From positions 124,001-188,000 of the forward strand of contig CADATZ010000001.1 of the NCBI GenBank assembly GCA_902791025.1: a stretch of DNA of 64,000 nucleotides. The letters are read 5' to 3'. Numbering within the stretch: position 1 is the first letter of the stretch; every line of letters starts with the position of its first letter. This document shows positions 1 through 8,818 of the stretch, one piece after another. The notes beneath the pieces were generated by a model. The model was not told the origin of the DNA. It did not search any database and saw nothing but the letters and a program-made list of their open reading frames with translations. The position numbers and the translations under genes were made by a program. The DNA is from an uncultured Chloroflexota bacterium (GTDB taxonomy: Bacteria; Chloroflexota; Anaerolineae; Anaerolineales; Anaerolineaceae).

Positions 1-571
1 TGCCCCTCTCCGGACGTGACGGTTCGGGACGGATCTGCCCCATATAGCGGCTGGAGCGCTGGGAATAATCAAGGTCAGGATAATCGGAAAGGTAGCTAAA
101 CTGGATCTGTACCACCCTGGCGCCATAGGGGATCACGACATTATGCTTCCCCTCATTACGCAGTTCCAGCGTGATCGTACCTTCAAATCCGGCATCGATT
201 ACGCCCGCCATCATGTGGTTGATGAAGACGCGTCCCAGACTGGATTTAGTGTAGACCTGACCGCAAACGTCTTTCGGCATGCGGAAATATTCCCGGGAAC
301 AGCCAAGGAACAAATCACCGGGAGCCAGCAAAACGCCTTCATCCGGGTTGACTTCCTGCAGCTCCCAGAATTTCTCTGTGTCATAATGCCGGCCAAAAAT
401 CAGGGGTTCCTGTATTTCTTTCGGCCATTGGATAAACCTGCCCAGGGTCAAATCGAGCGTGTTGGGATTGATCTGTTTTTCCACCGCATCACAATTCGTT
501 TCCGAGCGGCTGAAGTCGATCATGCCCGCCTGAATATATTTTGAGATTTCCTTATCACACAAAACACTCAT
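1..571 (-). CDS. dcd: dCTP deaminase (dUTPase-fold), 3' end outside window
   Basis: The minus strand reads from an ATG at 571 to the window edge without a stop, giving 190 residues; the C-terminus is cut off. The protein belongs to the trimeric dCTP deaminase/dUTPase fold that supplies dUMP for thymidylate synthesis. Family marks are the TKSSLGR segment (about residue 118) and AGVIDAGFEGTITLEL, which carries the catalytic-loop Glu, followed by RNEG and the nucleotide-binding tail with QRSSRYMGQ. The start codon overlaps the stop of thyX as ATGA, so the two are translationally coupled in a thyX-dcd operon, which fits dTMP supply. Whether it makes dUTP (Dcd) or dUMP directly (bifunctional type) cannot be decided here. 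Confidence 0.9.
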   Translation of the reverse strand, partial: MSVLCDKEISKYIQAGMIDFSRSETNCDAVEKQINPNTLDLTLGRFIQWPKEIQEPLIFGRHYDTEKFWELQEVNPDEGVLLAPGDLFLGCSREYFRMPKDVCGQVYTKSSLGRVFINHMMAGVIDAGFEGTITLELRNEGKHNVVIPYGARVVQIQFSYLSDYPDLDYSQRSSRYMGQIRPEPSRPERG

Positions 572-1086
572 AGCTTCCCCCACTCATAATTTCCGCAGGG
601 ACGAAGTTCATGACAAACTTTCCCGCGATAAATACATTCAGGAACGCAGAATGATGCCGAAATTGGATCGACCTTCCGCAGTTCATTGACTATTTCGACC
701 ATGATGCTGCGCGTAGTCGCGTCAGCTTTATAGCAAAGGCGTTTCCGGCTCATATTGACAAGTGCCTGAAAATTCATATCCATGGCGTGGGTAACCAAAG
801 CGTCCTGACGTTCCGCTCCGCGCTCAGGATTGACGCGCTGAGACTGAACGTAGTGTTCAATGCCATATTTATGGCGTACAAGGTGCACAGAGCAGTAATA
901 GGGAATGTCGTGCATAATGATCGTGTACATCAATGTGCGGACCGGGGAGTGCTCTGCAGCCAGTATTTTCTTCTTCCATTCATCCGACGGGACCTTCGCT
1001 GAATCCTTTCCCTGCGTCATACGGGCAAGGAGAAGGCAGCGCGCCCAGTCTTCATCGCTTGGGTATCGGAGTATTTCTATTCTCAT
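568..1086 (-). CDS. thyX: FAD-dependent thymidylate synthase, divergent ThyX
   Basis: The product has 172 residues starting at MRIEILRYP. An ideal ribosome site (GGAGGGAAGG) directly precedes this ATG; longer in-frame extension has no such site. ThyX methylates dUMP to dTMP with methylenetetrahydrofolate and FAD. The central segment SVHLVRHKYGIEHYVQSQR corresponds to the ThyX signature region, but reads RHK rather than RHR, and the serine falls one residue later than in the canonical RHRx7S. The C-terminus keeps ISASFCVPECIYRGKVCHEL, typical of this family. The protein is shorter than the usual 210-250 residues. It overlaps dcd by four bases. Assignment to the ThyX superfamily is good; activity is less certain because of the altered motif. 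Confidence 0.8.
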   Translation of the reverse strand: MRIEILRYPSDEDWARCLLLARMTQGKDSAKVPSDEWKKKILAAEHSPVRTLMYTIIMHDIPYYCSVHLVRHKYGIEHYVQSQRVNPERGAERQDALVTHAMDMNFQALVNMSRKRLCYKADATTRSIMVEIVNELRKVDPISASFCVPECIYRGKVCHELRPCGNYEWGKL

Positions 1087-1137
1087 CCTTCCCTCCTGCC
1101 GGGATATTATATCAAGAAACTTGCTGTTTTTTACCCG

Positions 1138-1209
1138 GCGGCACAACACGCAGTACAGTTTTTTGTCCAGCCTGTGCCGCAGCAAAAAACTGTACTGGTG
1201 TGCTTCGTT
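1138..1209. repeat. Palindromic MITE/REP-like element, CAGTACAG core (copy B1)
   Basis: An imperfect inverted repeat: GCAGTACAGTTTTTT pairs with AAAAAACTGTACTGG around a short GC-rich centre, and the right end reads GTGTGCTTCGTTA. Similar elements lie at 16773-16843 and 23481-23550, with a diverged one at 24559-24642. The right end resembles the right end of the GGGGACAGGCAC elements elsewhere in the window. It fills the gap between thyX and the solute-binding protein gene and might also fold as a terminator in RNA. Confidence 0.7.
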
Positions 1210-1230
1210 AGTAATAGCGGCGAATCGGTA

Positions 1231-2712
1231 TCAGTTTTCGCCGGTGTTTGTATAGGTGAAGACGTAGCTGGCGCGTTTGGTCCCTTCTGCGACGATGCCG
1301 TAAATATAGTCTCCCTTCCCTCCGCCTGGGCACAGTTCAATCGATCCGCTTCCCTGCGTTGTTGTGTAAACAGGTTTGTTGTTGATGGACAAACGGATCT
1401 GTGTCGCATCGGTTACCGTCCAGTAAACGGTCGGGCAGAAGCGTTTTCCGCCCTTGTAATAGTTCGGCTGGAATCGGGTGATGACCGGCGGTGCTCCGGC
1501 AGGGGGTGCGCTGACCGCGTCGGTGGTTACGATGATTTTGGCGGTAAGTTTCGGCCCGAAGAATGCGCCATCCGGAGCACGGAGCTGGAAATAGCCTACA
1601 TATTCACCGGGTGCCTGAGGAGCCTGCAGTTGAATACCGACATCCACGGTCGTTCCCGGAATGGTGAGCTGCGGGATCGCAACGGACCTTCCACCCATGA
1701 AATCCCCGTCCACGAATTCAATCGTGTACCCTGCATACCATTTGCAGGAGCCGTTATTGTAAATACGCCAGCCTTTCGTGAAATTTTCACCGGGGTTCAC
1801 TCTGGTTCCGTCCGGGTAGGATATATCAGCCATATAGACCATCACGTTCTTACAATTGGCGGGCTGATCGATCGGTGGAATCGGGGTCGGTGTAGCCACC
1901 ACGACAGGGTCGCGAACGATCTGAGATGGACGGGTGATAGTGATTTCTGCTTCTTCACCGGCAGACAGAATGTAATTATCGATCAAGGCCTTGAGTGTTC
2001 CGTCCTTTCTCATTTTTCCAAAGGCATCATTGATCCTTGCAATCAGAGCTTCAGAGCCTTTTGCCGCCGCGAATGCGTATTCTTCATCTCCGACATTTTC
2101 GTTGACAATTTTGAAATTCCCGCTGGATTGATAGCTTTGTTTGTATGAATCCTCGTCGAGCATCAAAAGATCGATCATGCCGTTCCGCAGTCCTTTGACC
2201 GCTGAGTCAAGTGAGGCGAACGTGTAAACATTTTGGGTGCTGATCAGTCCTTCGGAGACCAGGTTGGTTTTGACCCATTGGTCAAAGCTCGTCCCGCGCT
2301 GAACACCCAGACGGTAATTGGTCATTTGATTGAGCTGAAGGCTGTTGACGATATTGCTTTGTGTGGACGCAATGATCAGTGCCTCGTTTGTGTAATACAC
2401 ATCTGCAAATAACAATTCTTTCTGACGTTCCGGCGTTATAGAGAAAGCACCGGCGATAAGATCGATTTGCCCTACGCTTACGGAATCGATCAGGCCGTCA
2501 AATGCCATATCAAAGAATTTCGGGGTAAAGCCTTCTTTTTCACCGATTAATTTGATCAGTTCAACATCGAGACCGGTCAGTTCATTATTATAATCATAAT
2601 AGACAAAAGGCCGGTATTCCGCGGCTAAACCGACATTGATATTTTCCGCGAATACGGAAGATAAATTAGACAGAAGGAATAATAATAACAATGGCAGATA
2701 GAATTTTTTCAT
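1231..2712 (-). CDS. Secreted solute-binding protein (family 3) fused to NBR1-type Ig domain
   Basis: The product has 493 residues. The start at MKKFYLP has a GGAG ribosome site eight bases upstream; the longer reading (MTRNSIKRRIA) lacks one. Residues 1-22 form a signal peptide ending SVFA. Residues about 23-265 are an amino-acid-type periplasmic binding fold, with FAFDGLIDS-like and ITPERQK motifs typical of SBP family 3. A proline/threonine linker (about 270-290) leads to an NBR1-like Ig domain (about 293-397; GENFTKGWRIYNNGSCKW) and a last Ig-like domain (about 408-490). No permease is adjacent. It is probably an exported amino-acid-binding protein displayed outside the membrane; its ligand is unknown. 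Its nearest relative here is the plus-strand gene at 3082. Confidence 0.85.
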   Translation of the reverse strand: MKKFYLPLLLLFLLSNLSSVFAENINVGLAAEYRPFVYYDYNNELTGLDVELIKLIGEKEGFTPKFFDMAFDGLIDSVSVGQIDLIAGAFSITPERQKELLFADVYYTNEALIIASTQSNIVNSLQLNQMTNYRLGVQRGTSFDQWVKTNLVSEGLISTQNVYTFASLDSAVKGLRNGMIDLLMLDEDSYKQSYQSSGNFKIVNENVGDEEYAFAAAKGSEALIARINDAFGKMRKDGTLKALIDNYILSAGEEAEITITRPSQIVRDPVVVATPTPIPPIDQPANCKNVMVYMADISYPDGTRVNPGENFTKGWRIYNNGSCKWYAGYTIEFVDGDFMGGRSVAIPQLTIPGTTVDVGIQLQAPQAPGEYVGYFQLRAPDGAFFGPKLTAKIIVTTDAVSAPPAGAPPVITRFQPNYYKGGKRFCPTVYWTVTDATQIRLSINNKPVYTTTQGSGSIELCPGGGKGDYIYGIVAEGTKRASYVFTYTNTGEN

Positions 2713-3081
2713 GGCAATTCTCCTTTTGATTGAGTTTCGTGTCATATCTATATTATAGCTTCAATTATGAATAATATCGGATATTGTTTTTTCGTATCTA
2801 TTCAGAACGAAGCACTTGGGGACTGATACCTTGCTGTCGCGAAGCCGACACAAGCGTGTCTGTACCCATGTGCGTCACTGGATACTGAACAGTTACGTTT
2901 TTTCAATAAATCTGCTGTGCTGTTGATTGGCTTTCAGGTTATGTTATGAAAAATGGCTTGGTTTTAACGAAGACAGAAAATCAATGGAATTTAAAAAATA
3001 TTAATTTGTTTGTATTCAAAAATTATTTGCTATTATAATTTTTAATGAAATATCGTATGGAGAGAGAAAGGAAAATTCCAG
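2713..3081. other. Intergenic region between divergent binding-protein genes, with a decayed repeat
   Basis: This 369-bp gap separates two divergently transcribed paralogues. It contains a reversed, diverged copy of the GGGGACAGGCAC palindromic element at about 2802-2880 and an AT-rich stretch from about 2985 to 3060 that must hold the promoter of the plus-strand gene. No convincing -35/-10 pair or riboswitch stands out. Confidence 0.5.
2802..2880 (-). repeat. Diverged palindromic MITE/REP-like element (copy A1)
   Basis: Read on the minus strand it gives GTGACGCACATGGGTACAGA at one end and CAGTCCCCAAGTGCTTCG at the other. It matches the elements at 21803, 52854, 53328 and 63517 with several substitutions in the core. 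The flank keeps the TTCAGAAC end. Confidence 0.65.
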
Positions 3082-5175
3082 ATGAAAAAAATCCTGATGC
3101 TATTCTTTGTTTTATTGATAGCCTTTACCTTTATTACAGCCGGGGCGAGTGATCTTTCGGACGTTCAAAAATCCGGGAAAATGAGGCTGGGTGTACCACC
3201 GGAATATATTCCTTTTATTTTTTATGATAACACGGGCAATACAACCGGCATTGACGTCGCGTTAATGCAGGAAATTGCACGAAGAATGGGCGTTGAACTG
3301 CAGGTTTACAATCTTGCCTTTGACGGGATAATCGATTCGCTGAATCTGGGCCAGGTGGATGTCATCGGCGGTGCTATCTCAAAAACGGCGGAACGTCAGC
3401 AGGCAATTGATTTCACCAGAGTTTACTACAGTGGGGACGCTCAATTTATTGCCCTTTCTTCACTTGGAAAACCCTCAACCGTTGATCTCGAAAGTTTTCG
3501 AAATTATAAAATCGGTGTACAGAAGGGGACAAGTTTTGATCAGTGGGTCAAAACGAATCTCGTTTCCGGTGGGTATGTCAGTCCCCGGGATGTTTTCACT
3601 TATTCCAATGCCGCGGATGAGATGAGAGCGCTTGACCGAGGAGACATTAATCTGGCAGTTCTTGACCAGGATGTCTATGAAGATTTGTATAAATCATCCG
3701 GCAAGTATCAGATTTTTTATGACGGATTCATGAAAGAACAATATGCATTTGGATTACGAAAAAATTCTGATTTGACCTCTGTTGTGAACGGACACCTGAC
3801 AGATATGATCAAAGACGGAACCGCACAATCCATCGCTAACCGCTTTTTCCAGATGAATTTCGGTGAGGTGAAAATAGACAATTCCCGTTCAAGTGCTGTT
3901 CCTACCCCGACCCCGAACATGCCTGTTTACATCATTCCTGCTCAGACCGCTGCTACATGCAGAAACGGCATGACATTTGTCAGTGATGTAACTATCACGG
4001 ATGGACATCAGGTCTACAGCGGGGAAAGATTCACAAAGGTGTGGCGTGTCCGCAATACCGGTACCTGTACATGGACTCCGGATTATACCTTTGTCTTTGT
4101 CTCCGGAGATCAGATGAGTGGGCAGAATATCAGTGTTCCGACTACAGTCCAGCCGAATCAAACGGTCGACCTTTCTGTAAACCTGGTCGCGCCGAGTGGA
4201 AATGGCACTTATCGGGGGTACTGGCAGATGCGTTCCCCGCAGGGTCAGAACTTCGGTGAATCCATCTGGGTAAAAATCCGTGTGAATGGCGGCGGCAGCT
4301 CCGGTGGCGGCGGCAACGGTCCTGTGATCAATTCGTTCTATCCGGATTTCTATTCAGGCGGAAGAGGTACCTGCCCAACGGTTTATTGGCAGACTTCAAA
4401 TACGTCTGTGATTGATATTTATGTTGATAACACTTCTGTGCTGAGAAGTTATTCATCGAACGGTTCACAGCAGATATGCGGTCCAATTCTGAGTCCGGGA
4501 AATCATACAGTGCAGATCGCTGCGTCTTCATCTTCAAATACTACATATTCTTCCTTCGTTTTCACTACGAAGAATCAGGAAGAAGGGCAGAGACGTGTTG
4601 TGCCTGTTATCAATTATTTCTATCCTGAAACAAATTCAGGTCCGGAAGGAAATTGTGTTACCGTCTATTGGTCTGTTTCTGATGCGGCACGGATCGATGT
4701 TGATGTTGACGGATCTGTCGAAAAGAGCAGTTATGAGCTGACAGCTACCAGAACGATCTGCGGGGCGATAGCATATCCGGGTAATCATACTGTGACGCTT
4801 ACAGCTCACAGCGTGACTGATGACACCAAAGCTTCATTCACCTATACAACAAATGAAGAAGGCCAGCATCGTGTCGTTCCGGTAATTGAGTATTTCAACG
4901 TTGACCCGTCCTGGGGTGTGATGGGTGATACCACTACAGCCTATTGGTCCGTCTCGAATGCGGCCTCTGTTGATATCACTGTTGATGGAAACTATATTGA
5001 AAGGAATCAAAGTCCGAACGGTTCCTGTTCGATCCAGGCAACGATCCAGAACGTAGGTGTTCATGAGATCACCCTGATCGCTCATTCCGTAACAGATGAC
5101 GTTTCTTCTACTGTATATTACAATATGGGAGAAGAAGATTGGGGCGGTTTTGCCGGCTCGAATTACGCTGGGTAA
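3082..5175 (+). CDS. Secreted solute-binding protein (family 3) with NBR1-type Ig domain and three Ig-like repeats
   Basis: The product has 697 residues and an AAAGGAAAA ribosome site before the ATG. A signal peptide (1-22) is followed by a family-3 binding domain (about 25-262) with the FDGIIDS and ISKTAERQQ motifs. After a proline-rich linker comes an NBR1-like Ig domain (about 285-395; GERFTKVWRVRNTGTCTW), a Gly/Ser hinge, and three related Ig-like repeats (about 405-490, 500-585 and 590-685). Each repeat begins PVI.YF or PVI.SF and contains a VYW or AYW strand. It is a longer paralogue of the product at 1231-2712. The Ig domains could hold the binding lobe in the cell envelope or bind polymer or partner protein (inference). 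The ligand is probably an amino acid but is not shown. Confidence 0.87.
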   Translation: MKKILMLFFVLLIAFTFITAGASDLSDVQKSGKMRLGVPPEYIPFIFYDNTGNTTGIDVALMQEIARRMGVELQVYNLAFDGIIDSLNLGQVDVIGGAISKTAERQQAIDFTRVYYSGDAQFIALSSLGKPSTVDLESFRNYKIGVQKGTSFDQWVKTNLVSGGYVSPRDVFTYSNAADEMRALDRGDINLAVLDQDVYEDLYKSSGKYQIFYDGFMKEQYAFGLRKNSDLTSVVNGHLTDMIKDGTAQSIANRFFQMNFGEVKIDNSRSSAVPTPTPNMPVYIIPAQTAATCRNGMTFVSDVTITDGHQVYSGERFTKVWRVRNTGTCTWTPDYTFVFVSGDQMSGQNISVPTTVQPNQTVDLSVNLVAPSGNGTYRGYWQMRSPQGQNFGESIWVKIRVNGGGSSGGGGNGPVINSFYPDFYSGGRGTCPTVYWQTSNTSVIDIYVDNTSVLRSYSSNGSQQICGPILSPGNHTVQIAASSSSNTTYSSFVFTTKNQEEGQRRVVPVINYFYPETNSGPEGNCVTVYWSVSDAARIDVDVDGSVEKSSYELTATRTICGAIAYPGNHTVTLTAHSVTDDTKASFTYTTNEEGQHRVVPVIEYFNVDPSWGVMGDTTTAYWSVSNAASVDITVDGNYIERNQSPNGSCSIQATIQNVGVHEITLIAHSVTDDVSSTVYYNMGEEDWGGFAGSNYAG

Positions 5176-5287
5176 TTGGGTGACGGAAATCGAACGCTTT
5201 TGACTATGCACATGGTTTTTACAGAATTACAGGATGATTCAATAATCCATGGTATGATTATGCAAGATAAAAAACAGGAGTTATATT

Positions 5288-5617
5288 ATGTTTGAAGAAC
5301 CTATTCATGTTACTGATGCAACCTACGAACAGGCTGTTTTGAAGTCAGACCTTCCCGTTCTGGTTGATTTTTGGGCACCCTGGTGCGGTCCCTGTAAGAT
5401 GGTCGGACCGCTGCTCGAACAAGCCGCAAAAAAATATGCAGGAAAATTGGTTGTTGCGAAAGTCAATATTGATGATGACAGTGAAGTAGCTGAAAGCCTC
5501 GGCATTCAGTCTATCCCGACACTTCTTTTTGTCAAAAACGGCGAGATCGTCAACCGTACCGTCGGTTCAATGCCCGCGGCTGATCTGGACAATAAAATTC
5601 AGGAATTTCTTGCGTAA
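5288..5617 (+). CDS. trxA: Thioredoxin
   Basis: A 109-residue single-domain thioredoxin with the classic WCGPCK redox site (about residues 32-37) and the cis-proline loop SIPTLLFVKNG. It reduces protein disulfides in the cytoplasm and has no signal peptide. The ribosome site is CAGGAG before the ATG. It stands as a monocistronic unit closed by an intrinsic terminator just downstream. Length and motifs are exactly those of the family. Confidence 0.97.
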   Translation: MFEEPIHVTDATYEQAVLKSDLPVLVDFWAPWCGPCKMVGPLLEQAAKKYAGKLVVAKVNIDDDSEVAESLGIQSIPTLLFVKNGEIVNRTVGSMPAADLDNKIQEFLA

Positions 5618-5633
5618 ATTCCCTCGTGTGAAT

Positions 5634-5664
5634 AAAAAGCTCAGCCTTCGGACTGAGCTTTTTT
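5634..5664 (+). terminator. Intrinsic terminator after trxA
   Basis: AAGCTCAG pairs with CTGAGCTT around a CCTTCGGA loop (a UUCG-type tetraloop), followed by six T residues. It lies 17 bases after the trxA stop codon. Confidence 0.9.
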
Positions 5665-5706
5665 AAATCAATATTGATCGTATCCGGACCGAATAGGTGG
5701 TGAAAA

Positions 5707-6234
5707 ATGAAGTTGAAAGCATTGTTCCTGCTCCTGATATTTATTGTTCTGTTCTCGCTGCCGGTTTCTGCTGAAAATTTGAGAGAGAATCCTTCTTTGT
5801 ACAGCTTTTCTGAAATTGTTCAGAAATTGCCGAAAATGTGGATGGCAAATCCGATCGAAGTGTTGGAAATGATGAAGGATTATCCTGATTTTTCCTGCAC
5901 ACGTGAAGCCGGTATCATTTTCTGCCATTCAGTGAATAATCGAACCTGTGCCGAGATATTTGTGGAACTGAATTTCACTTCCGAATATAATTATGCGGAA
6001 TTTGACCATGTTACGTTCAGTACGAAGGTAAACAATACCGAGGACATACAGAAAATTGTAGAGACATTTTGGCTGGATGATTTTGAACCGGCAAATATCT
6101 CCGGGGCTGCTTATCCGGATGGTCAGTTGACCTTATATTTCAGCAACGAAAACACATTGCTTACCTATGCGATCCCTTTCGGTGAATCCGGTGTTAAGCA
6201 GCTGCGGGCTGAGTTTGGATATATCCGCGGATGA
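5707..6234 (+). CDS. Exported protein of unknown function
   Basis: The product has 175 residues. A clear signal peptide (LFLLLIFIVLFSLPVSA) is followed by about 150 soluble residues with no recognised family. No lipobox cysteine follows the hydrophobic segment. Three or four cysteines (SCTREAGIIFC, NRTC) suggest disulfides outside the membrane. The ribosome site is GGTGGTGAAAA. It lies 45 bp before rnz on the same strand, but nothing links their functions. I do not recognise the gene. Confidence 0.75.
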   Translation: MKLKALFLLLIFIVLFSLPVSAENLRENPSLYSFSEIVQKLPKMWMANPIEVLEMMKDYPDFSCTREAGIIFCHSVNNRTCAEIFVELNFTSEYNYAEFDHVTFSTKVNNTEDIQKIVETFWLDDFEPANISGAAYPDGQLTLYFSNENTLLTYAIPFGESGVKQLRAEFGYIRG

Positions 6235-6279
6235 GTTTATGGTAAAATAGGTAAGAATTATTTAGCTGAGAGTTTTATT

Positions 6280-7200
6280 GTGTTTGATTTAGTTTATTTG
6301 GGAACTTCTGCATCTGCTCCATCCATACGCCGCAGTCTGCCCTCTTTGATGGTGATGTTCAACGAGCACCGCTTCATGGTGGATTGTGGTGAAGGTACGC
6401 AGCGGCAGCTTTTGACGTCAGGAATCGGTCTGAAACGTTTGAACAAGATCCTGATTACGCACAGTCATTTGGATCATATTCTTGGACTGGCAGGTCTCGT
6501 TTCCACGATGGTTCGTTGGGAAACAATGGAAGAGATGCATATTTATGGCGGCTCAGATGCAATTGAGCGGATCAAGGACCTTCTGTTTTCTGTTGTATTG
6601 CGCGGCAATCGTACACCGACACCGCTTGTATTTCATAAATTGACCCCGGGTGAGATTTTCAAAGAGAAAAATCTGACGGTTAGCTGTTTTCCCGTGACCC
6701 ATCGCGGCACAGATTCCTATGGATTCCGTTTTGAAGAAGCCGGAAAACGTCCTTTTCTGCCCGAAAAAGCAGCTGCGCTGAATATTCCCGTCGGCCCGTG
6801 GCGGAAAGATCTTGTTAATGGAGAGTCAGTTACACTTCCGGATGGAAGAAGGATCAATGCAGAGGACGTGTTGGGCCCATATGTTCCGGGTACTACGTTG
6901 GTTACTGTGGGAGATACGGGAAATGCGATGGAGCTTCTGCCATACGTTAAAGGCGCTGATGCCTTGAGTATTGAGTCGACTTACCTGGAAGAGGAAAAGG
7001 ATATGGCGGTGCAATACTCGCATTTGACAGCAAAAATGGCTGCTGAATTGGCAAAAGAGGCGGAAATTGGAAAACTGATCCTGACGCATGTCTCCAGAAG
7101 ATACCGTGAACGTGATATTCTGGAAGAAGCTGTCAATGTTTTCCCGAATACAGAAATTGCCCGGGATTTTTCGCAATATCAAATAAAACACGAGTCATAA
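6280..7200 (+). CDS. rnz: Ribonuclease Z
   Basis: A 306-residue metallo-beta-lactamase-fold endonuclease that trims the 3' ends of tRNA precursors. This matters here because neither tRNA gene in the window encodes CCA. The Zn-binding motif THSHLDH (about residues 60-66), the early GTSASAPS and DCGEGTQRQ segments, FPVTHRGTDSYGFRF and the late TGNAMEL and SHLTA motifs are in family order. Translation starts at GTG (6280); no nearer ATG would keep the first beta strand. A terminator shared with the convergent gene follows. Confidence 0.95.
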   Translation: MFDLVYLGTSASAPSIRRSLPSLMVMFNEHRFMVDCGEGTQRQLLTSGIGLKRLNKILITHSHLDHILGLAGLVSTMVRWETMEEMHIYGGSDAIERIKDLLFSVVLRGNRTPTPLVFHKLTPGEIFKEKNLTVSCFPVTHRGTDSYGFRFEEAGKRPFLPEKAAALNIPVGPWRKDLVNGESVTLPDGRRINAEDVLGPYVPGTTLVTVGDTGNAMELLPYVKGADALSIESTYLEEEKDMAVQYSHLTAKMAAELAKEAEIGKLILTHVSRRYRERDILEEAVNVFPNTEIARDFSQYQIKHES

Positions 7201-7224
7201 ACCCACATGTTTCCCTTGTAATCA

Positions 7225-7252
7225 AAAAGGACAGGATTCCCTGCCCTTTTTT
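7225..7252. terminator. Bidirectional terminator between rnz and a convergent gene
   Basis: CAGG pairs with CCTG around ATTC. The stem is extended by AAAAGG against CCTTTTT with one mismatch, giving a U-tract in both directions. It sits between two convergent stop codons. Confidence 0.75.
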
Positions 7253-7255
7253 CAA

Positions 7256-7993
7256 TTATCCGAGGGGAATATCGATATAGGTTCCCCAGAAAAAGGCAAA
7301 TAGTGCTGTCAATAGCAGTTTTTTGAGCGTTTCATCGTCTTTGCATCCGTAATAACGGAGTCGGTTGTTTGTCAGTTCAGATTTCTTTGAGGGGGAGAAA
7401 ATTGACAGAAAGCGGTCTTTGTTATCGACTTCTTCCGACTCAACGATGTCATAGGAAAAAACGCGATGGATGGTCCCTGCTGATTCGAGGGATAAAATGT
7501 CGGATTCCTTTAATGCAGTATCCGGAATTTGAAAATCAGGACCGCATGTGTAGACGTCTTTGCACTTGTTTTTGATGTTGAAGTGGCAGAAACCGACCAG
7601 TTCTCCGGATGCATCATAAACCGGATTTGCGTTCAGCCCCTGGTAGCTGCGGAACATCCCATGCTGAAGCAGTATTTTGATGGTGCCAAGCAGTGTGCCA
7701 TCCCCATTATATAGTTTCGATTCACGTATGGCTGCTTTGATCTTTTTTGATGGATGAGGTGTCTTTTCTTTGCTGTTGATGTAATAAGCGAAAACAGTAT
7801 CGGCGTTCAGGTTCTTTTTCTTCTGTTGATTAAATGAGGCAAGAAGGAATGCTTCATTCTCTTTCATGTCTGCCGGTGTGTTGTAGCAGTATGGACTGGC
7901 AAATGTAAAGGCATAAGTTCCCTCTGTGTCAATAAAATGTGCAAGGGTTTGAACATTTGCTTCGAGGGGAAAATGTAAGTCATTTAAATTCAT
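7256..7993 (-). CDS. Protein of unknown function with C-terminal hydrophobic segment
   Basis: The product has 245 residues counted from MNLNDLHFP, whose ATG follows a TGGAGGA ribosome site; the 15-residue upstream extension has none. The body looks beta-rich. It contains repeated short strands of the type YNGDGTLLGTIKI and VYDASGELVGFCHF, reminiscent of the tubby/LURP-one/scramblase class of closed barrels, but this is only an impression. The last 20 residues (LLLTALFAFFWGTYIDIPLG) are hydrophobic and may anchor it in the membrane. It is convergent with rnz. No function is claimed. Confidence 0.65.
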   Translation of the reverse strand: MNLNDLHFPLEANVQTLAHFIDTEGTYAFTFASPYCYNTPADMKENEAFLLASFNQQKKKNLNADTVFAYYINSKEKTPHPSKKIKAAIRESKLYNGDGTLLGTIKILLQHGMFRSYQGLNANPVYDASGELVGFCHFNIKNKCKDVYTCGPDFQIPDTALKESDILSLESAGTIHRVFSYDIVESEEVDNKDRFLSIFSPSKKSELTNNRLRYYGCKDDETLKKLLLTALFAFFWGTYIDIPLG

Positions 7994-8192
7994 GGCTGAT
8001 CCTCCAAAAATAACACTGACTGTTGAATTATACATCATGAACTGATTGCACAGGTAAGAAATTTGTATAATTCCTCCTTTTTCAATGAAGCAAATCTAAA
8101 GTGGGAATAAAAAAGTATTCTTATTTAGACTGAATTCTGTGTTACTCCTGTTAGAATAGTGTAAAATAGAGTAGGAAGAATGTGAGTGAACC

Positions 8193-8804
8193 GTGAAAGC
8201 AAAAAACAGTGTCATTTCATTAGTAATTATTCTTGTGTGCGGAGTTTTACTGATCCCATTTACCGGGAGCGGTTTTTTTCAGATTCCTACAGTGGATATT
8301 CCCACTGTAACCGGAACTGATCCGGGTGTGATCGTCCGAGTGAAAAATGATGAAGCCAATCCTCAGATAAATGTCCGCTCCGGTCCGGGTACGGAATATG
8401 ATCGTGTCGGTACCTTGCTTGCCAATCAGGAGGTTATCGGAAAAGGCCGAACGGAAGGCGGCAGCTGGATCCTTATTGAGTATATGGGTGGTCCGGACAA
8501 TTATGCATGGGTATATAGTTCGTATGTGGATTACAGAGGCGATCTCCCAATTGTGGTCGTTCCGAATACCCCGACTCCACGTATTACGAATACGATCGAT
8601 CCTACGCTTGCGGCTCAATTTATTATCACAGTAGAGCCTACAAGACTTCCGACATTTACTGAGCCTGCTCCGCTTGTTATTCCGACATTTCAAACAGTTA
8701 CCGGAGTAAATGTCAGTGGAGGCGTTCCAATGGGCATGATCATTTTGATCTGTGGTATTTTGGGAGTTATTATTGGGCTGGTTACGCTGTCTCAGCGGCG
8801 TTAA
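8193..8804 (+). CDS. Membrane-anchored SH3b-domain protein
   Basis: The product has 203 residues and starts at GTG. An N-terminal hydrophobic segment (about 8-28) acts as a signal or anchor. Residues about 48-115 form a bacterial SH3 domain (INVRSGPGTEYDRVGTL, then WILIEY and WVYSSYVD). A proline/threonine-rich stretch follows, and a second membrane helix (about 178-198) precedes a short Arg tail. SH3b domains usually bind peptidoglycan or peptides at the envelope. It lies 14 bp before ricT, probably in one transcript. The ligand is unknown. Confidence 0.85.
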   Translation: MKAKNSVISLVIILVCGVLLIPFTGSGFFQIPTVDIPTVTGTDPGVIVRVKNDEANPQINVRSGPGTEYDRVGTLLANQEVIGKGRTEGGSWILIEYMGGPDNYAWVYSSYVDYRGDLPIVVVPNTPTPRITNTIDPTLAAQFIITVEPTRLPTFTEPAPLVIPTFQTVTGVNVSGGVPMGMIILICGILGVIIGLVTLSQRR

Positions 8805-8818
8805 AAAGGTGTTGTATA

